DNA of 64,000 nt from Anaerocolumna sedimenticola (GCF_009931695.1 NZ_CP048000.1:4668501-4732500); one strand, 5' to 3'. Positions 26,872 to 36,500 are shown, counted from the first letter of the stretch. Translations and numbers: made by a program. Notes: a model not told the origin generated them from the letters alone.

Positions 26872-27354
26872 CTATTCTTTGCATTCACCATCATAATAAT
26901 CAACTTGACTTTTATCATAAAAAAACATACCCGGTTGATTTCGAATAATAATACCTGTTTTATTTGAATCTGGATAATGTATTACATCAGGAGAATTTGT
27001 AGTATCAAAATCTATATACTTTAAAATCTCGTTATCAGATGCATTTATTATTTTATGTGCACCTTTATCAGAGGGAGGACATACAATAAAATCTCCCGCT
27101 TTGAGGTATCTTTTACCATCCTTTGTCTCAAGAATTCCGCATCCGCTAATAATATAAAAAACTTCGGTATTGGCTGCATGATAATGATACGGATAACCAG
27201 CTTTTAATGGTGGTATTTCATATACTGATACATAACACTGTTCAAACCTGTTTCGTGGTGTAACCTCATATTTTAAATATTCATAATTTTCATGTTCTGC
27301 TTTGTGTTTTCCTACTAAATCCTTCTGATTAACAATTACAATACCCTCTTCCAT
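26872..27354 (-). CDS. Cupin-domain protein
   Basis: 160 residues. The metal-binding cupin motif I is YPYHYHAANTEVFYIISGCG (G..HxH...E...G), and motif II is KAGDFIVCPPSDKGAHKI. The ribosome site GAGGAGGTAAAC is strong. Proteins of this size bind or isomerise small ligands or sugars; no specific reaction can be assigned. Confidence 0.85.
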   Translation of the reverse strand: MEEGIVIVNQKDLVGKHKAEHENYEYLKYEVTPRNRFEQCYVSVYEIPPLKAGYPYHYHAANTEVFYIISGCGILETKDGKRYLKAGDFIVCPPSDKGAHKIINASDNEILKYIDFDTTNSPDVIHYPDSNKTGIIIRNQPGMFFYDKSQVDYYDGECKE

Positions 27355-27417
27355 TGTTTACCTCCTCATACATGAATAATATTAGACAATTACGAAACTC
27401 TAAAGTTTCTCAATATC

Positions 27418-27494
27418 CATGCAATTGACGCAATTTCATAGCTTTAGTTGCCCTTTTGGGCAAGATTCAGCTTTGAAATCGCATCAATGGCATG
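27418..27494. repeat. Long imperfect palindrome (77 bp)
   Basis: The left arm (27418-27453) and right arm (27458-27494) are complementary over about 35 positions with few mismatches, centred on TTGCCC-TTTTG-GGCAA. It lies in a gap between genes, not at a gene end. It may be a miniature mobile repeat or a structured RNA. Confidence 0.6.
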
Positions 27495-27577
27495 GCATAT
27501 AAATACAATAATCTAGTTCAGCAATTACCTGGAATAATATAATTAACTTATTGCAAATTTTTTACATCAATAATCAT

Positions 27578-28543
27578 TTACATATTGTTCCAAATTCTAT
27601 CATCAACCTTACGTACTACAGAATAGCAAGCAGGTTTAAAGTATTTCAGCCAAAAATTTCTACCACTGACATTTTGAGACTCAAAAACTACGGCACATCT
27701 CTTATAACCTTTTAATAAAGCTTCTTCCATTACTTTTTGTAGCAATGCTTTTGTAATGCCCTGCCCTCTATCATTTTCGCTTGTATATGTAACACCAATA
27801 CTTACAGTATCATCATCGGATAAGATTTGTGCATCATTGGATTGCTTATAACTAACTTCCATGATTGCAATAATATTTCCATTACTTAAACCGAGCCATA
27901 AATTATTATCAGGATTTTCCAGCCACTGATTTATATCCTCTGCATTTTCAACCTGGATTAATGGTAAATAAATAGGTGAAGAAGCCATGTACGTTTTATA
28001 TTCCAAATACAAATGAACAACTTCTTCTATGTCTTCTTTTTTAAATTTTCTGATTTCTATATCATTATTGAAATTTCCTGGTAAAATATTCAAATCCCGT
28101 ACTGCATCAACTACATGTAATCCAAAGCCATTCCAAAACCAGATGTTCATTGCTTCATCATCATGTGCCATTATAGTTATAGCATGGTTAAGACACCCAT
28201 TTTGAATCCACATATTAGATGCTTCTTTATATAACTCTTGATATACAAACGGTCTGTCTTTATACATAACCGCATGTGACCATTCAGGACAATAAATACC
28301 GCGTTGAGACCCTTTGAAATCGGAAATAGGAAGTCCGGTTAGATATCCGATTACTTCACCGTTCTCAACAGCAACTACCCCAATGTACTCTTTGTAAAAA
28401 TCTTGAAGTAATGTTAAAATAGTATTCTTATCTTCATATTTTATGGGTAATATATTCAGATTTTCTCGTGCTTTCATATAACTTTTTGTAAAAAGATCAG
28501 CTGCATGCTCCAGATAATTTTCACTAAAATTAAATATTTCCAT
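27578..28543 (-). CDS. Tandem GNAT acetyltransferase
   Basis: 321 residues with two GNAT units. The first (1-150) has VVAVENGEVIGYLTG but a degenerate CoA loop. The second (about 155-321) has NDRGQGITKALLQKVMEEAL, a full motif A, and SGRNFWLKYFKPACYSVVR at the end. Two-domain GNATs of this kind include resistance and mycothiol-type enzymes, where only one domain is catalytic. Ribosome site AGGGAGAGGA. Confidence 0.8.
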   Translation of the reverse strand: MEIFNFSENYLEHAADLFTKSYMKARENLNILPIKYEDKNTILTLLQDFYKEYIGVVAVENGEVIGYLTGLPISDFKGSQRGIYCPEWSHAVMYKDRPFVYQELYKEASNMWIQNGCLNHAITIMAHDDEAMNIWFWNGFGLHVVDAVRDLNILPGNFNNDIEIRKFKKEDIEEVVHLYLEYKTYMASSPIYLPLIQVENAEDINQWLENPDNNLWLGLSNGNIIAIMEVSYKQSNDAQILSDDDTVSIGVTYTSENDRGQGITKALLQKVMEEALLKGYKRCAVVFESQNVSGRNFWLKYFKPACYSVVRKVDDRIWNNM

Positions 28544-28744
28544 ACGAATCCTCTCCCTTTCGTAAATGATTTTAGTAGTTATTTAAAGTACCTATTATAT
28601 ATAGTTTATATTTCCATATACAGGAAATCAAGCAAAATATTAAAGCAAGGAGAAAAGGACCCTAAGATAATATTAAGCAGACCTTGAGAGACATTGGTAT
28701 TTAACAAGGTGTAAAAAATTATTTCCTGTTATTCCCATATCATT

Positions 28745-29971
28745 TCACAAAACATACCCTTGATTGATAAGTAGTTGCCTTGCAGTACTAATTGAATCTA
28801 CACCGGTAGCATTTTTAACAGGAGCAAATTCATTTTCTCGAATTACTTCAAACGGAAGGCAGTTATCAAAAAGATGAACCATATCTAACACAAGTTCTTC
28901 AAACTTATATCCATTTGGTTCATTAGGTTCAATATATTTACCATCAATTGATAAATATGGTACTTTTTTCTCTACCACATGAATAGGCAAATCATACTTT
29001 ATAACATCTTCCAGTTTATCTAAACGAAATAAATAATTTAATATAACTCCAAATGTATAGCTTAATTCACCGTTATCTTTTCTTGCATTAATCATTTCGT
29101 CGGTCATTTCGTAATACTCTACAATAGATGGTTTTCCGTCTTCTAAGCATAAAACACCCACGCGTTCATTGGGATTCGCTTTCCTTACAACTTTTGCACC
29201 GCTTAAATAATTCGTTGCGATCGTAGCTCCAATAAAGAAAGGGTCTGCGATTTTTTGAAGAACATTATCAACTGCAAAGACATTAATCCATTCTATTTTA
29301 CGGTCATGCAAGTCATGAAGTAAGTTCGCCTTAACCATTGAAGAAAACCAGCCACCGTTACCATTGGGGGAAAGTGAAAGTTGGTTTGGGGCTTCCATTA
29401 ATAATCTACCATGAAAATCTACCGAAGGTGTCATATCTTGGATATAGAAAGTTATAAACTCTTCCGGATATCCAAAAAAGTCATGTTGTTTCAGAAATGA
29501 TATCGTCTCCTCGTTATTCTTATTACTTGTCATAATATATAATGGTATCCAAGTATCTGCTGCTTTTGCTGTATCCAAAATATTTTTTAAGATTAATTCA
29601 AAGATAAAGATTTCCTTTGTAAGACCGATGTTTACCATTCCTTTAGGACCTTCACAACCCAGGCGTGTACCTTGTCCTCCTGCTAATAAAACAGCTGCTA
29701 CTTTACCATCACGAATTGTCTTAATACCTATATCATAATATAGTTTCTTATTAGACTCGATTTGTTTGATACTAATCCCCTCAAGGGGTTCATAGTTACC
29801 GCTTTTTTGCAGTTGGTTTTCTTGACGTATGAGATCAAGAAGTTTCCAATCTACTTTTTCTATTTGCGCAGCTAAATTATCCTTATTCTCTTGAGATAAT
29901 TTGTCATAATAAGAAAAAAGATGTTCCTGATTATGTTTTCTAAGTAAGATTGCTAATTCCTCTCTATTCAT
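28745..29971 (-). CDS. UDP-sugar pyrophosphorylase (UDPGP / UAP1-like)
   Basis: 408 residues. VAAVLLAGGQGTRLGCEGPKGMVNIG is the nucleotide-binding signature of eukaryote-type UDP-N-acetylglucosamine pyrophosphorylases, and PNGNGGWFSSM, IEWINVFAVDNVL and the C-terminal KNATGVDSISTARQ are further family blocks. It makes UDP-GlcNAc or a UDP-hexose from UTP and the sugar 1-phosphate. Ribosome site AAAAGGAGAAATTC. A stand-alone gene. Confidence 0.9.
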   Translation of the reverse strand: MNREELAILLRKHNQEHLFSYYDKLSQENKDNLAAQIEKVDWKLLDLIRQENQLQKSGNYEPLEGISIKQIESNKKLYYDIGIKTIRDGKVAAVLLAGGQGTRLGCEGPKGMVNIGLTKEIFIFELILKNILDTAKAADTWIPLYIMTSNKNNEETISFLKQHDFFGYPEEFITFYIQDMTPSVDFHGRLLMEAPNQLSLSPNGNGGWFSSMVKANLLHDLHDRKIEWINVFAVDNVLQKIADPFFIGATIATNYLSGAKVVRKANPNERVGVLCLEDGKPSIVEYYEMTDEMINARKDNGELSYTFGVILNYLFRLDKLEDVIKYDLPIHVVEKKVPYLSIDGKYIEPNEPNGYKFEELVLDMVHLFDNCLPFEVIRENEFAPVKNATGVDSISTARQLLINQGYVL

Positions 29972-30110
29972 GAATTTCTCCTTTTATGTTAACATAATCC
30001 CTCTTTCTGGTTAATCTAATAGTGTTTTGCACTTTTTAATTTTTTAGGTGCAATTTTTTGTAACTTGATTTATTTACAAATCAGCTTATTAGATAGCATT
30101 AATGTATCCT

Positions 30111-30236
30111 TTATAAAAATTTAGCTTTAAATGTTTTTGTTCCATCAATTTTACTGTATTCACCATAATATTCGAATTCTTCTAATGTCAAAGCTCTTAT
30201 AATTAATCGTTCGGTTTCTAAAGCCGGAATGTTCAT
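30111..30236 (-). pseudogene. GNAT N-terminal fragment
   Basis: 41 codons from an ATG at 30236 with GAGGAGGTTA upstream: MNIPALETERLIIRALTLEEFEYYGEYSK is the classic RimJ/RimL-type GNAT start (ETERLIIR), but the frame ends after KTFKAKFL with no CoA-binding motif. The rest of the gene has been deleted. Confidence 0.7.
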
Positions 30237-30331
30237 ATATTAACCTCCTCGCTCAAAATGTACTTACCGTATTTTTTTATTATATCTCAACTATATTGAA
30301 TAATAAACTAAAATTTTCCATTTTTCTATTT

Positions 30332-30742
30332 TTAAGTTAAATATTTATATCCCATTTTAAAATAAAATTCACATGCTGTTATTGATGATGGAATTTCTAT
30401 TCTTTTAGCACGCAAAAATAATTCATCTTTTTCTAAGGTTTCGATTATTAATTTACCAATTCCCGTTCTGTGAAGTTCCGGTTTTATGAAAATGGTTAAT
30501 AGAATACTTTCTTCTATATTTCCCCAATTTTTAGAAATTGCACCGCAACCAACAATTTCATTATCAAGACAGCACACGTACATGTGAGAATATCCGGCAA
30601 TTATCCGTACCTTTTCTTCATTAAAAAGCCTTGCATTTAACTCTTCTTTTGTATAGTTTTTAATATTTACTTCAAAAAAATTGCGGTTTATTATTTCAGC
30701 AATGTATTGTGCATCTTTATTTTCAAATCTTCTTATTAACAT
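30332..30742 (-). CDS. GNAT N-acetyltransferase under T-box control
   Basis: 136 residues from ATG 30742 (GGAGG at 30751-30755; the frame up to 30838 lacks a ribosome site). ELHRTGIGKLIIETLEKD is the acetyl-CoA-binding motif A, and SSITACEFYFKMGYKYL the C-terminal signature. A T-box leader lies about 130 bp upstream on the same strand, so expression should rise when a particular tRNA is uncharged. GNATs of the MccE type that acetylate aminoacyl-nucleotide antibiotics would make sense under such control; this is a hypothesis. Confidence 0.85.
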   Translation of the reverse strand: MLIRRFENKDAQYIAEIINRNFFEVNIKNYTKEELNARLFNEEKVRIIAGYSHMYVCCLDNEIVGCGAISKNWGNIEESILLTIFIKPELHRTGIGKLIIETLEKDELFLRAKRIEIPSSITACEFYFKMGYKYLT

Positions 30743-30774
30743 TATATAGACCTCCATATTATCAATAATGAATA

Positions 30775-30870
30775 ACCGGAAGAAACACGCTTTGCGAGTT
30801 TCTCCGGTTCGCGTGCGCGTTCGAATTATTGCAAGCAAGCTTGCTAATTCTCACTTTGCTTTCGCGGAAA
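30775..30870. repeat. 96-bp structured repeat, copy A
   Basis: About 91 percent identical to 59459-59554. It folds into two hairpins (CCGGA-GAAAC / GTTTC-TCCGG, and GAATTA / TAATTC with inner GCAAG / CTTGC). Differences between the copies include compensatory base-pair changes. Here it sits between the T-box terminator and the GNAT gene. Confidence 0.75.
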
Positions 30871-31140
30871 TAAAAAAGCTACCCTCCTTGACTTAAATTT
30901 CAAGGACGATAGCTAATATGCTTCGTGATACCACCTTAATTTATCTATATTTCCCAATATAGACCTCTTCAAGTACGGAATTGACTTCGATACTCTGGTG
31001 CTATAATGGGCACTCCCATCGCAGCCTATACAATAAATGTAGTCGGTACGCGGCTCCAAGACCATTTTCTGCAATGTATTCTGTGCTTTTTCTCACCATA
31101 AAAGCTCTCTGTAACATATCCCATTGCTTACTATTCTTTT
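30871..31140 (-). promoter_or_regulatory. T-box riboswitch leader (GNAT gene)
   Basis: Read on the minus strand: a Stem I with AG-bulge-like CAGAGAG and GGTGAG, then GTCTTGGAGCC, then the T-box motif AAGGTGGTATCACG (complement of 30923-30937), and a terminator stem (30878-30913) ending in six T. TGGT in the T-box bulge predicts a tRNA with discriminator A. The specifier region reads GAAAATGG, so ATG (Met) or AAT (Asn) are candidates; the A discriminator favours Met. Specifier assignment is tentative. Confidence 0.85.
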
Positions 31141-31199
31141 CATAGCCTTTATTAATTTGTTTTATCTAAAATACTACATTTTAGTAATAAAGTCAAGAG

Positions 31200-31459
31200 C
31201 CTGTGAAAATATAAAATGAGTATTGGCCTATATGCTTTAATTTCTCCCTATATATTCAAAATATAATTATCATAATAGATAATATAAATTTGCCTAATCA
31301 AATATCAAACCAATAGACTGTGTTTTCGTTCACTTTCTCAATCCTAATCTTCCAGCCATATTATATGAAGTTTGATTTGATTCAACACAATCCCATTAAA
31401 TTTAGAGCTTTCCTTATTTATCTGAATGCATTCTTATCCACAGAGGATGTTTATAATAT
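31200..31459. other. AT-rich intergenic stretch, nothing recognised
   Basis: Between the T-box promoter side and the end of the PHP gene. It should contain the T-box promoter on the minus strand; no gene or clear repeat is seen. Confidence 0.4.
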
Positions 31460-32290
31460 TTATATAATTGTATCAAGCTTTAAATTTTCAAGAGTAATAT
31501 CCATTTCACCTATTTCTGTACTTTGAAATTTTCCATGACAATCAGAACCGCAAGTAATGAGCAAATCCTTACTTTTACATATATCTACACAAATATTAGT
31601 TATTTCAGCTGTGTGTGATGGATAATAACACTCAATTCCATCAAGTCCAAAATCAATTATTTCCAGTACTTTTATTTTGAATTCATTTAGATTATTACTT
31701 TTTATTACTTTCCCTGGGTGTGCTAAAACCGCTTTACCCCCAGCGTGATGAATAATATCACATACTTGTTTTATAGAAAGAAATTGCACACAATTATAAG
31801 AATGCTTGTATTTGGTATAAATCATAAATCCCTCAACCAAGCTGTTTGTAATGCCTTTTTCGATAAAATAGTGTAAAGCTTTCCAGCCACCCATTCTTTT
31901 GTCATAGTTAAAATCCAGATAGTCCGATACAGTAATAAAATCATAATCTTTCTGCATCTTTTCGATAAGTTTAATATTTACTTCTTCAAGTAAATCACGA
32001 TTTTTTAGTATAAACGCAATAAAATCCTTATCCTCTAAATCAACTCCATATGCTAGAATGTGGTAATTTACCCCATTTTCAAGGGCATCTATTTCAACAC
32101 CTGGTATACATTTAATATTGTAATTATTTGATAACTCCATTAATTTTAATGAACCATCTATGACGTCGTGGTCGGTAATGGATATTACCCCTAAATTTTT
32201 ATTATAGGCTGTTTCTAATATTTCTGCCGGTGACATTGTACCATCAGAATAAAAAGAATGTATATGTAAATCTACTATTTTAATTGTCAT
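31460..32290 (-). CDS. PHP-domain phosphoesterase
   Basis: 276 residues. DLHIHSFYSDGTMSP (metal-binding HxH), ITDHDVIDG, GVEIDA, KAVLAHPGK and GSDCHGKF are the successive metal-ligand motifs of the PHP fold, in the RNase AM/TrpH (YciV) arrangement. It probably hydrolyses phosphate esters of nucleotides or short RNAs; the exact substrate is unknown. Confidence 0.85.
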   Translation of the reverse strand: MTIKIVDLHIHSFYSDGTMSPAEILETAYNKNLGVISITDHDVIDGSLKLMELSNNYNIKCIPGVEIDALENGVNYHILAYGVDLEDKDFIAFILKNRDLLEEVNIKLIEKMQKDYDFITVSDYLDFNYDKRMGGWKALHYFIEKGITNSLVEGFMIYTKYKHSYNCVQFLSIKQVCDIIHHAGGKAVLAHPGKVIKSNNLNEFKIKVLEIIDFGLDGIECYYPSHTAEITNICVDICKSKDLLITCGSDCHGKFQSTEIGEMDITLENLKLDTII

Positions 32291-32350
32291 TTATAACTCC
32301 AATCTGGGAAGTAAGATGGTCTTTCAAAATCTCCCGCTGACTTTCTAATA

Positions 32351-33169
32351 CTACATCTTTTTATATTTGTTATTACCAATTTCCATTGTTTCTGAAGTGA
32401 TATTTCTTAATTCTTCTACTGATTTATCAATAGTATCACTTGAGGTCGAATTTTTAATAATTTGTAATAACCGGTTAAAGCAATCATCAGGTTTGTATTT
32501 AAAATCATTGATATACTGCTCACTTCTTTTTCTGCTAGGAAAATATGTGGAGTTCACCGCAAACAGTGCCTGCAATAAATGATCTAAAGAGTTTTCCAAA
32601 ACAGTATGGTAAAACATGATCTCTTTTCGCAGCATCACCCTTCCTAAATCCTCCTCATCTAATACATTTGAAATATGATATTCAAACAATTTATCAAACA
32701 AATTGATAGGATATTTCTTAACTTTTTCTATCATTGCCGTCCATGCAGTATCACTTTCGTACAGTATATTTATGTTTTCAACACTAGCTAATCTACCTGT
32801 TGGATAGAATCCGCCTTCTTTGTTCAAATGTTTTCCTTGTAAAGTCTCATCCAAATACTTTTCCATTTCTTCCATCGTAAAATACATGAACATAACGTCA
32901 ATTCCATCAATAATCAATATATCTCCATAGCCCCAGATTCCCCCATTACATACATTCATCTGACAGTCCGAATATTCCTTGGAATATTTTTTATAGACAC
33001 TTTTTCTTTCATCCTCTGCGGGTATCGTGGTACATAAAACAAATATATCAATATCACTGTTTCCGGGTATCAATTCAGCATTGATATCCCCGGTTTGACC
33101 AATTCCTTTAATCTTATCATTTTGGGAGAGTTGACTTACCAACCTATTTTTAGTATCAATTATATTCAT
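32351..33169 (-). CDS. Nucleotidyltransferase-domain protein
   Basis: 272 residues. KGIGQTGDINAELIPGNSDIDIFVLC carries the GS/GxG...DxD pattern of the pol-beta nucleotidyltransferase fold, and DVMFMYFTMEEMEKYL follows. The second ATG (33169) is preferred, 6 nt after GGAGAA; the first (33175) abuts the ribosome site. Related proteins include aminoglycoside adenylyltransferases, but no substrate can be inferred. Confidence 0.75.
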   Translation of the reverse strand: MNIIDTKNRLVSQLSQNDKIKGIGQTGDINAELIPGNSDIDIFVLCTTIPAEDERKSVYKKYSKEYSDCQMNVCNGGIWGYGDILIIDGIDVMFMYFTMEEMEKYLDETLQGKHLNKEGGFYPTGRLASVENINILYESDTAWTAMIEKVKKYPINLFDKLFEYHISNVLDEEDLGRVMLRKEIMFYHTVLENSLDHLLQALFAVNSTYFPSRKRSEQYINDFKYKPDDCFNRLLQIIKNSTSSDTIDKSVEELRNITSETMEIGNNKYKKM

Positions 33170-33332
33170 TTCCATTTCTCCAATTTTATAAATAATCTAT
33201 GTAAATTCAACGAATTAATAAACCTAATATACTGCCCTAATCACTGTAATCCCTCATTCACAATATATAATAATCTATTGTTCGCCTTAGCCAACAATTA
33301 CGATATAACGAAATACGGCAAATTGGAATTCA

Positions 33333-33695
33333 CTAAATAAAATTAATCAACTTTTCTTTATAAAAGTGATTTCCAATTAACATGGACTTTATTGATTCAA
33401 ACTTACAATTACATAATTTTTCACAAAGATCAAGAACTTCCTTATTCTCAAAATTATTGACTTCATACTTTTTTATGCCATCTTGCAGATGAAATATAAA
33501 AACTATACAATTATCAGCTATATATTCATTCCAATAATCAATCTCAAGATGCTTGGTTATAAAATCTTCCCAAATTGGTGCTTTTTCCTTTGGAAAGGAT
33601 ACCATATAATTACCACTGTCATTTTCTATAATGAACCCATCATTTTTTAACTCGTTTTTTATACTGTTTATACCCATTACATAACTATAATACAT
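33333..33695 (-). CDS. Hypothetical protein
   Basis: 120 residues from ATG 33695 (AAGGAG 9 nt upstream) beginning MYYSYVMGINSIKNELKND. It is a small soluble protein with WEDFITKHLEIDYWNEYIADNCIVFIFHLQDG and a Cys-containing C terminus. No family recognised. Confidence 0.55.
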   Translation of the reverse strand: MYYSYVMGINSIKNELKNDGFIIENDSGNYMVSFPKEKAPIWEDFITKHLEIDYWNEYIADNCIVFIFHLQDGIKKYEVNNFENKEVLDLCEKLCNCKFESIKSMLIGNHFYKEKLINFI

Positions 33696-33821
33696 GAGAA
33701 ATTTCTCCTTATATTTTATTGTGTTCATAAATTTTTACATGTCACTAAATTACAGCAAATCTCCTGTTCGTATTCTAAACCGAAAGAGAAGACAGTTTTA
33801 TTGAACTACGTATTATGCTTA

Positions 33822-34352
33822 CTAAATTCGCTTAATACCAAATTCAGTTAATAAATTCTGCAGTCTACATTTTTCTTGTTCCATCACAGTAAAAAGCGGA
33901 TTATATAAATAATGCTGCAAAACATCTGCATCTTTTAATACTTCATCAAATGCAGAATGAGTCGCAGCCTTTGAACTGTGGTTGCGAATAGCTGAACATA
34001 TTAAATCTGTTTCTTTCTCAGTTGTCAATGACAACTCCTCAAGAATTTGACGTGCCAAAACTGCACCGTGTTCAGCATGATTTTCAGTATTCATGACTTT
34101 GTAAGAATGTAAATCGTGTAACATACCAACCATGGTCGCCAATTCAACATCTTGATTTCTTTTGAGCGCTATAAAAGCACATGTTTGTGAAACTCCATAA
34201 AGATGGAGATACCCACACCTTCTTTCTTGAGTGTCTTTCATATTTAAAAGAATTTCATCAATATATTTACGAAGTCTTTCAATACGATTGTCCATTTCTT
34301 CAGCATGTCCAGTATGTAAATACTTTTGTATTTTTTCAAAATAGTTTTCCAT
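33822..34352 (-). CDS. HD-domain phosphohydrolase
   Basis: 176 residues from ATG 34352 (GGAGGGAGAT upstream). LHLYGVSQTCAFIA supplies the first His, MVGMLHDLHSY the HD pair, HAEHGAVLAR the fourth ligand, and DVLQHYL the last Asp, the usual HD order. Metal-dependent hydrolysis of a nucleotide or phosphate ester is likely. Confidence 0.85.
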   Translation of the reverse strand: MENYFEKIQKYLHTGHAEEMDNRIERLRKYIDEILLNMKDTQERRCGYLHLYGVSQTCAFIALKRNQDVELATMVGMLHDLHSYKVMNTENHAEHGAVLARQILEELSLTTEKETDLICSAIRNHSSKAATHSAFDEVLKDADVLQHYLYNPLFTVMEQEKCRLQNLLTEFGIKRI

Positions 34353-34452
34353 ATCTCCCTCCGCCCATTCTATCAATAATATTTAGATCGCATCTTCTAC
34401 AAATACGGATAAATTAGCTTCGTAAATTCAAATCAGGACCTCATAACTAACC

Positions 34453-34935
34453 TTAATTATGCCATATCAGTTTCTTCGCTGGAATTATCACATACTCATC
34501 TTCTTTTTCACCTGTACGCATAATTACATTCTCTATGCCTGCTTGTATAATTAGCCTGGCACATAAGGGACAAGGCTTTGCCTTATGAACAGTGTTATCC
34601 TCAGGATTTACACCTGCCAGATATAAATCTGCTCCTACCATTTGTTCTTTTGGACAATTGAGTAAAGCATTTTGCTCTGCATGGACAGCTCTGCATATTC
34701 CGTAGCCTTCTCCCTGGTGCATATCTAATTCCATTCTGGGACATCTCCCAATGTCACAGCAATTTTCAAGTCCTCTTGGAGAACCATTATACCCAGTTGA
34801 AATTACTGTATCATTTTTCACAACTACTGCCCCATATTTTCTTTTAATGCATGTACTTCTATATGCAAATGTTTCCGCTACATTTAAATATGTATTAACT
34901 TTCGATATTCTTTGTAACCCATTTGGTTTTACCAT
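34453..34935 (-). CDS. Deoxycytidylate deaminase family protein (ComEB-like)
   Basis: 160 residues. CRAVHAEQNALLN is the zinc-binding HAE motif with catalytic Glu, and PCPLCARLIIQAG the PCxxC motif. VVVKNDTVISTGYNGSPRG is the dCMP-deaminase-specific N-terminal block. It converts dCMP to dUMP for dTMP synthesis. Ribosome site AAGGAGTATG. Confidence 0.9.
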   Translation of the reverse strand: MVKPNGLQRISKVNTYLNVAETFAYRSTCIKRKYGAVVVKNDTVISTGYNGSPRGLENCCDIGRCPRMELDMHQGEGYGICRAVHAEQNALLNCPKEQMVGADLYLAGVNPEDNTVHKAKPCPLCARLIIQAGIENVIMRTGEKEDEYVIIPAKKLIWHN

Positions 34936-35006
34936 CTATTCATACTCCTTCATGTAAATCTCTATAATTTCCATGCTTTGTGTAAGAAATTTACTGTTAA
35001 TAAAGC

Positions 35007-35684
35007 TTATACTATTCGTTCGCTATACACTTTCGTTACCCTATCGCAGTGTAATAGACCGTTTACGCTATTACGATCAAAAATTGCGTTTATTGCAGCG
35101 ATATGTGCGTCATATCCAGGTTCTGAGGGCAGTGGATTGTTGTCCTGGGATGCGATATAAGCTAGCCAACTATCCCGCGTGTAATCCATTGGGTTGGGAA
35201 ATTCCGCAATCACCGGCTTTCTAAAAAACTCATCTGTTGTTTGTTTGCTAAGATTTATCATCTCCCCACCGTGTGTAAGGTTGTAAACAGCAATGATCAA
35301 TCCATTGGGTTTAATGATGCGACGACATTCTGCACGGAAAGCATCCAGATTGAACCAGTGCAAAGCATGGGCGACAGTGATGACATCAATGCTGTGTTCG
35401 GGAAGTGTTGTCGCTTCAGCTGTACTGCTCATAATTTTTATATTTGGAAAAGGGACAAGCGTAGCAACCAGCTGGCTACGCATATCCGCGTTGGGCTCAA
35501 CGGCAAACACAGAATAACCGCGCTCTGCCAACGTAACAGTGAATTTTCCCGTCCCCGCACCAATATCGGCAAATACGACATCCCGCGGCACAAGTGAACA
35601 AATATATTCAATCGCCTCTTTTGGGTATCCCGGACGTCCTTTAACATAGGCTTCCGCTTTGCCTGTAAAGTTTTCTGTGTTCAT
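35007..35684 (-). CDS. Class I SAM-dependent methyltransferase
   Basis: 225 residues from ATG 35684 (GGAAAGGA upstream). VVFADIGAGTGKFTVTLAERG is motif I, VFAVEPNADM motif II, ITVAHALHWFNLDAF motif IV and CRRIIKPNGLIIAVYN motif VI. It belongs to the same paralog group as 25488 and 39995, but is noticeably GC-richer than its neighbours, which hints at separate acquisition. Confidence 0.85.
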   Translation of the reverse strand: MNTENFTGKAEAYVKGRPGYPKEAIEYICSLVPRDVVFADIGAGTGKFTVTLAERGYSVFAVEPNADMRSQLVATLVPFPNIKIMSSTAEATTLPEHSIDVITVAHALHWFNLDAFRAECRRIIKPNGLIIAVYNLTHGGEMINLSKQTTDEFFRKPVIAEFPNPMDYTRDSWLAYIASQDNNPLPSEPGYDAHIAAINAIFDRNSVNGLLHCDRVTKVYSERIV

Positions 35685-35782
35685 TGTTTTTTTCCTTTCC
35701 ATTATATAAATTTTCTATTTCCCATTCAAAATTAATTGTGAATCAAATACACTTTTAATGATAACGCCAACGAGCTATAGGG

Positions 35783-35890
35783 TCACTTTGTTAAATAAAT
35801 TGCTTTTTCAGCGGGGTTTCCTTGAATGTTCCAAAATTCATAAGCTCGATATTCCCAAGCTTTTTTGTATTCTTCAGCTCGTTCTCTCAT
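35783..35890 (-). CDS. Small open frame, 35 residues
   Basis: ATG at 35890 preceded by GGAGAAATT; encodes MRERAEEYKKAWEYRAYEFW and 15 more residues. Highly charged and helical. It could be a small protein or the remains of a longer one. Confidence 0.35.
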   Translation of the reverse strand: MRERAEEYKKAWEYRAYEFWNIQGNPAEKAIYLTK

Positions 35891-35924
35891 AATTTCTCCT
35901 GGTCTTTTTATCTAACAATAAAGA

Positions 35925-36470
35925 TTAATAGTTAGCGCAGCTGCTTGAACCAATAGAATAAAGAACATGCCTTCTCAGAGGATTACCCTCAATAATATTC
36001 GGATGCTCAAATTCCATAACTTTTACCATACCAACTTTTTTCATTACATTTTCAGATGGAAGATTTATTTTCGAGGTAAAACTATATATTTTATTGAATC
36101 CTAAAGCATCGAATCCATATTTTAAACATGCATTTGCTCCTTCCGTTGCAAATCCATTACCCCATGTTTCATATTTAAGTCTCCAACCTATTTCAATGCA
36201 AGGAGTAAATTCTGAATTGAAATTAGCCCAATGGAATCCAATAAAACCAATAAAGTTATTATTATGTTTTGTTTCAACTGCATAAAGCCCGTACCCGTAA
36301 TTTCTAAATTCATCTTGGATTATGTTATAAAATCTATCTGTCTCCTCTTCCGTAAGTGTTTTTGTAAAATATTTCATTACTCTGGTATCCTTATTCATGA
36401 TCCGAAATTCACTTAGGTCTTGCTCATTCCAATCACGAAATACCAATCGTTTTGTTTCAAAATATATCAT
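35925..36470 (-). CDS. RimJ/RimL-type GNAT acetyltransferase
   Basis: 181 residues from ATG 36470 (AAAGGGGGCAAAC upstream). ETKRLVFRDWNEQDLSEFR is the typical start, IEIGWRLKYETWGNGFATEG includes the CoA-binding loop in the WGxGxATE form, and NLPSENVMKKVGM the C-terminal signature. It may acetylate the N terminus of a protein or a small molecule. Confidence 0.88.
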   Translation of the reverse strand: MIYFETKRLVFRDWNEQDLSEFRIMNKDTRVMKYFTKTLTEEETDRFYNIIQDEFRNYGYGLYAVETKHNNNFIGFIGFHWANFNSEFTPCIEIGWRLKYETWGNGFATEGANACLKYGFDALGFNKIYSFTSKINLPSENVMKKVGMVKVMEFEHPNIIEGNPLRRHVLYSIGSSSCANY

Positions 36471-36500
36471 GTTTGCCCCCTTTGCCGATTCCCTCAAAAT

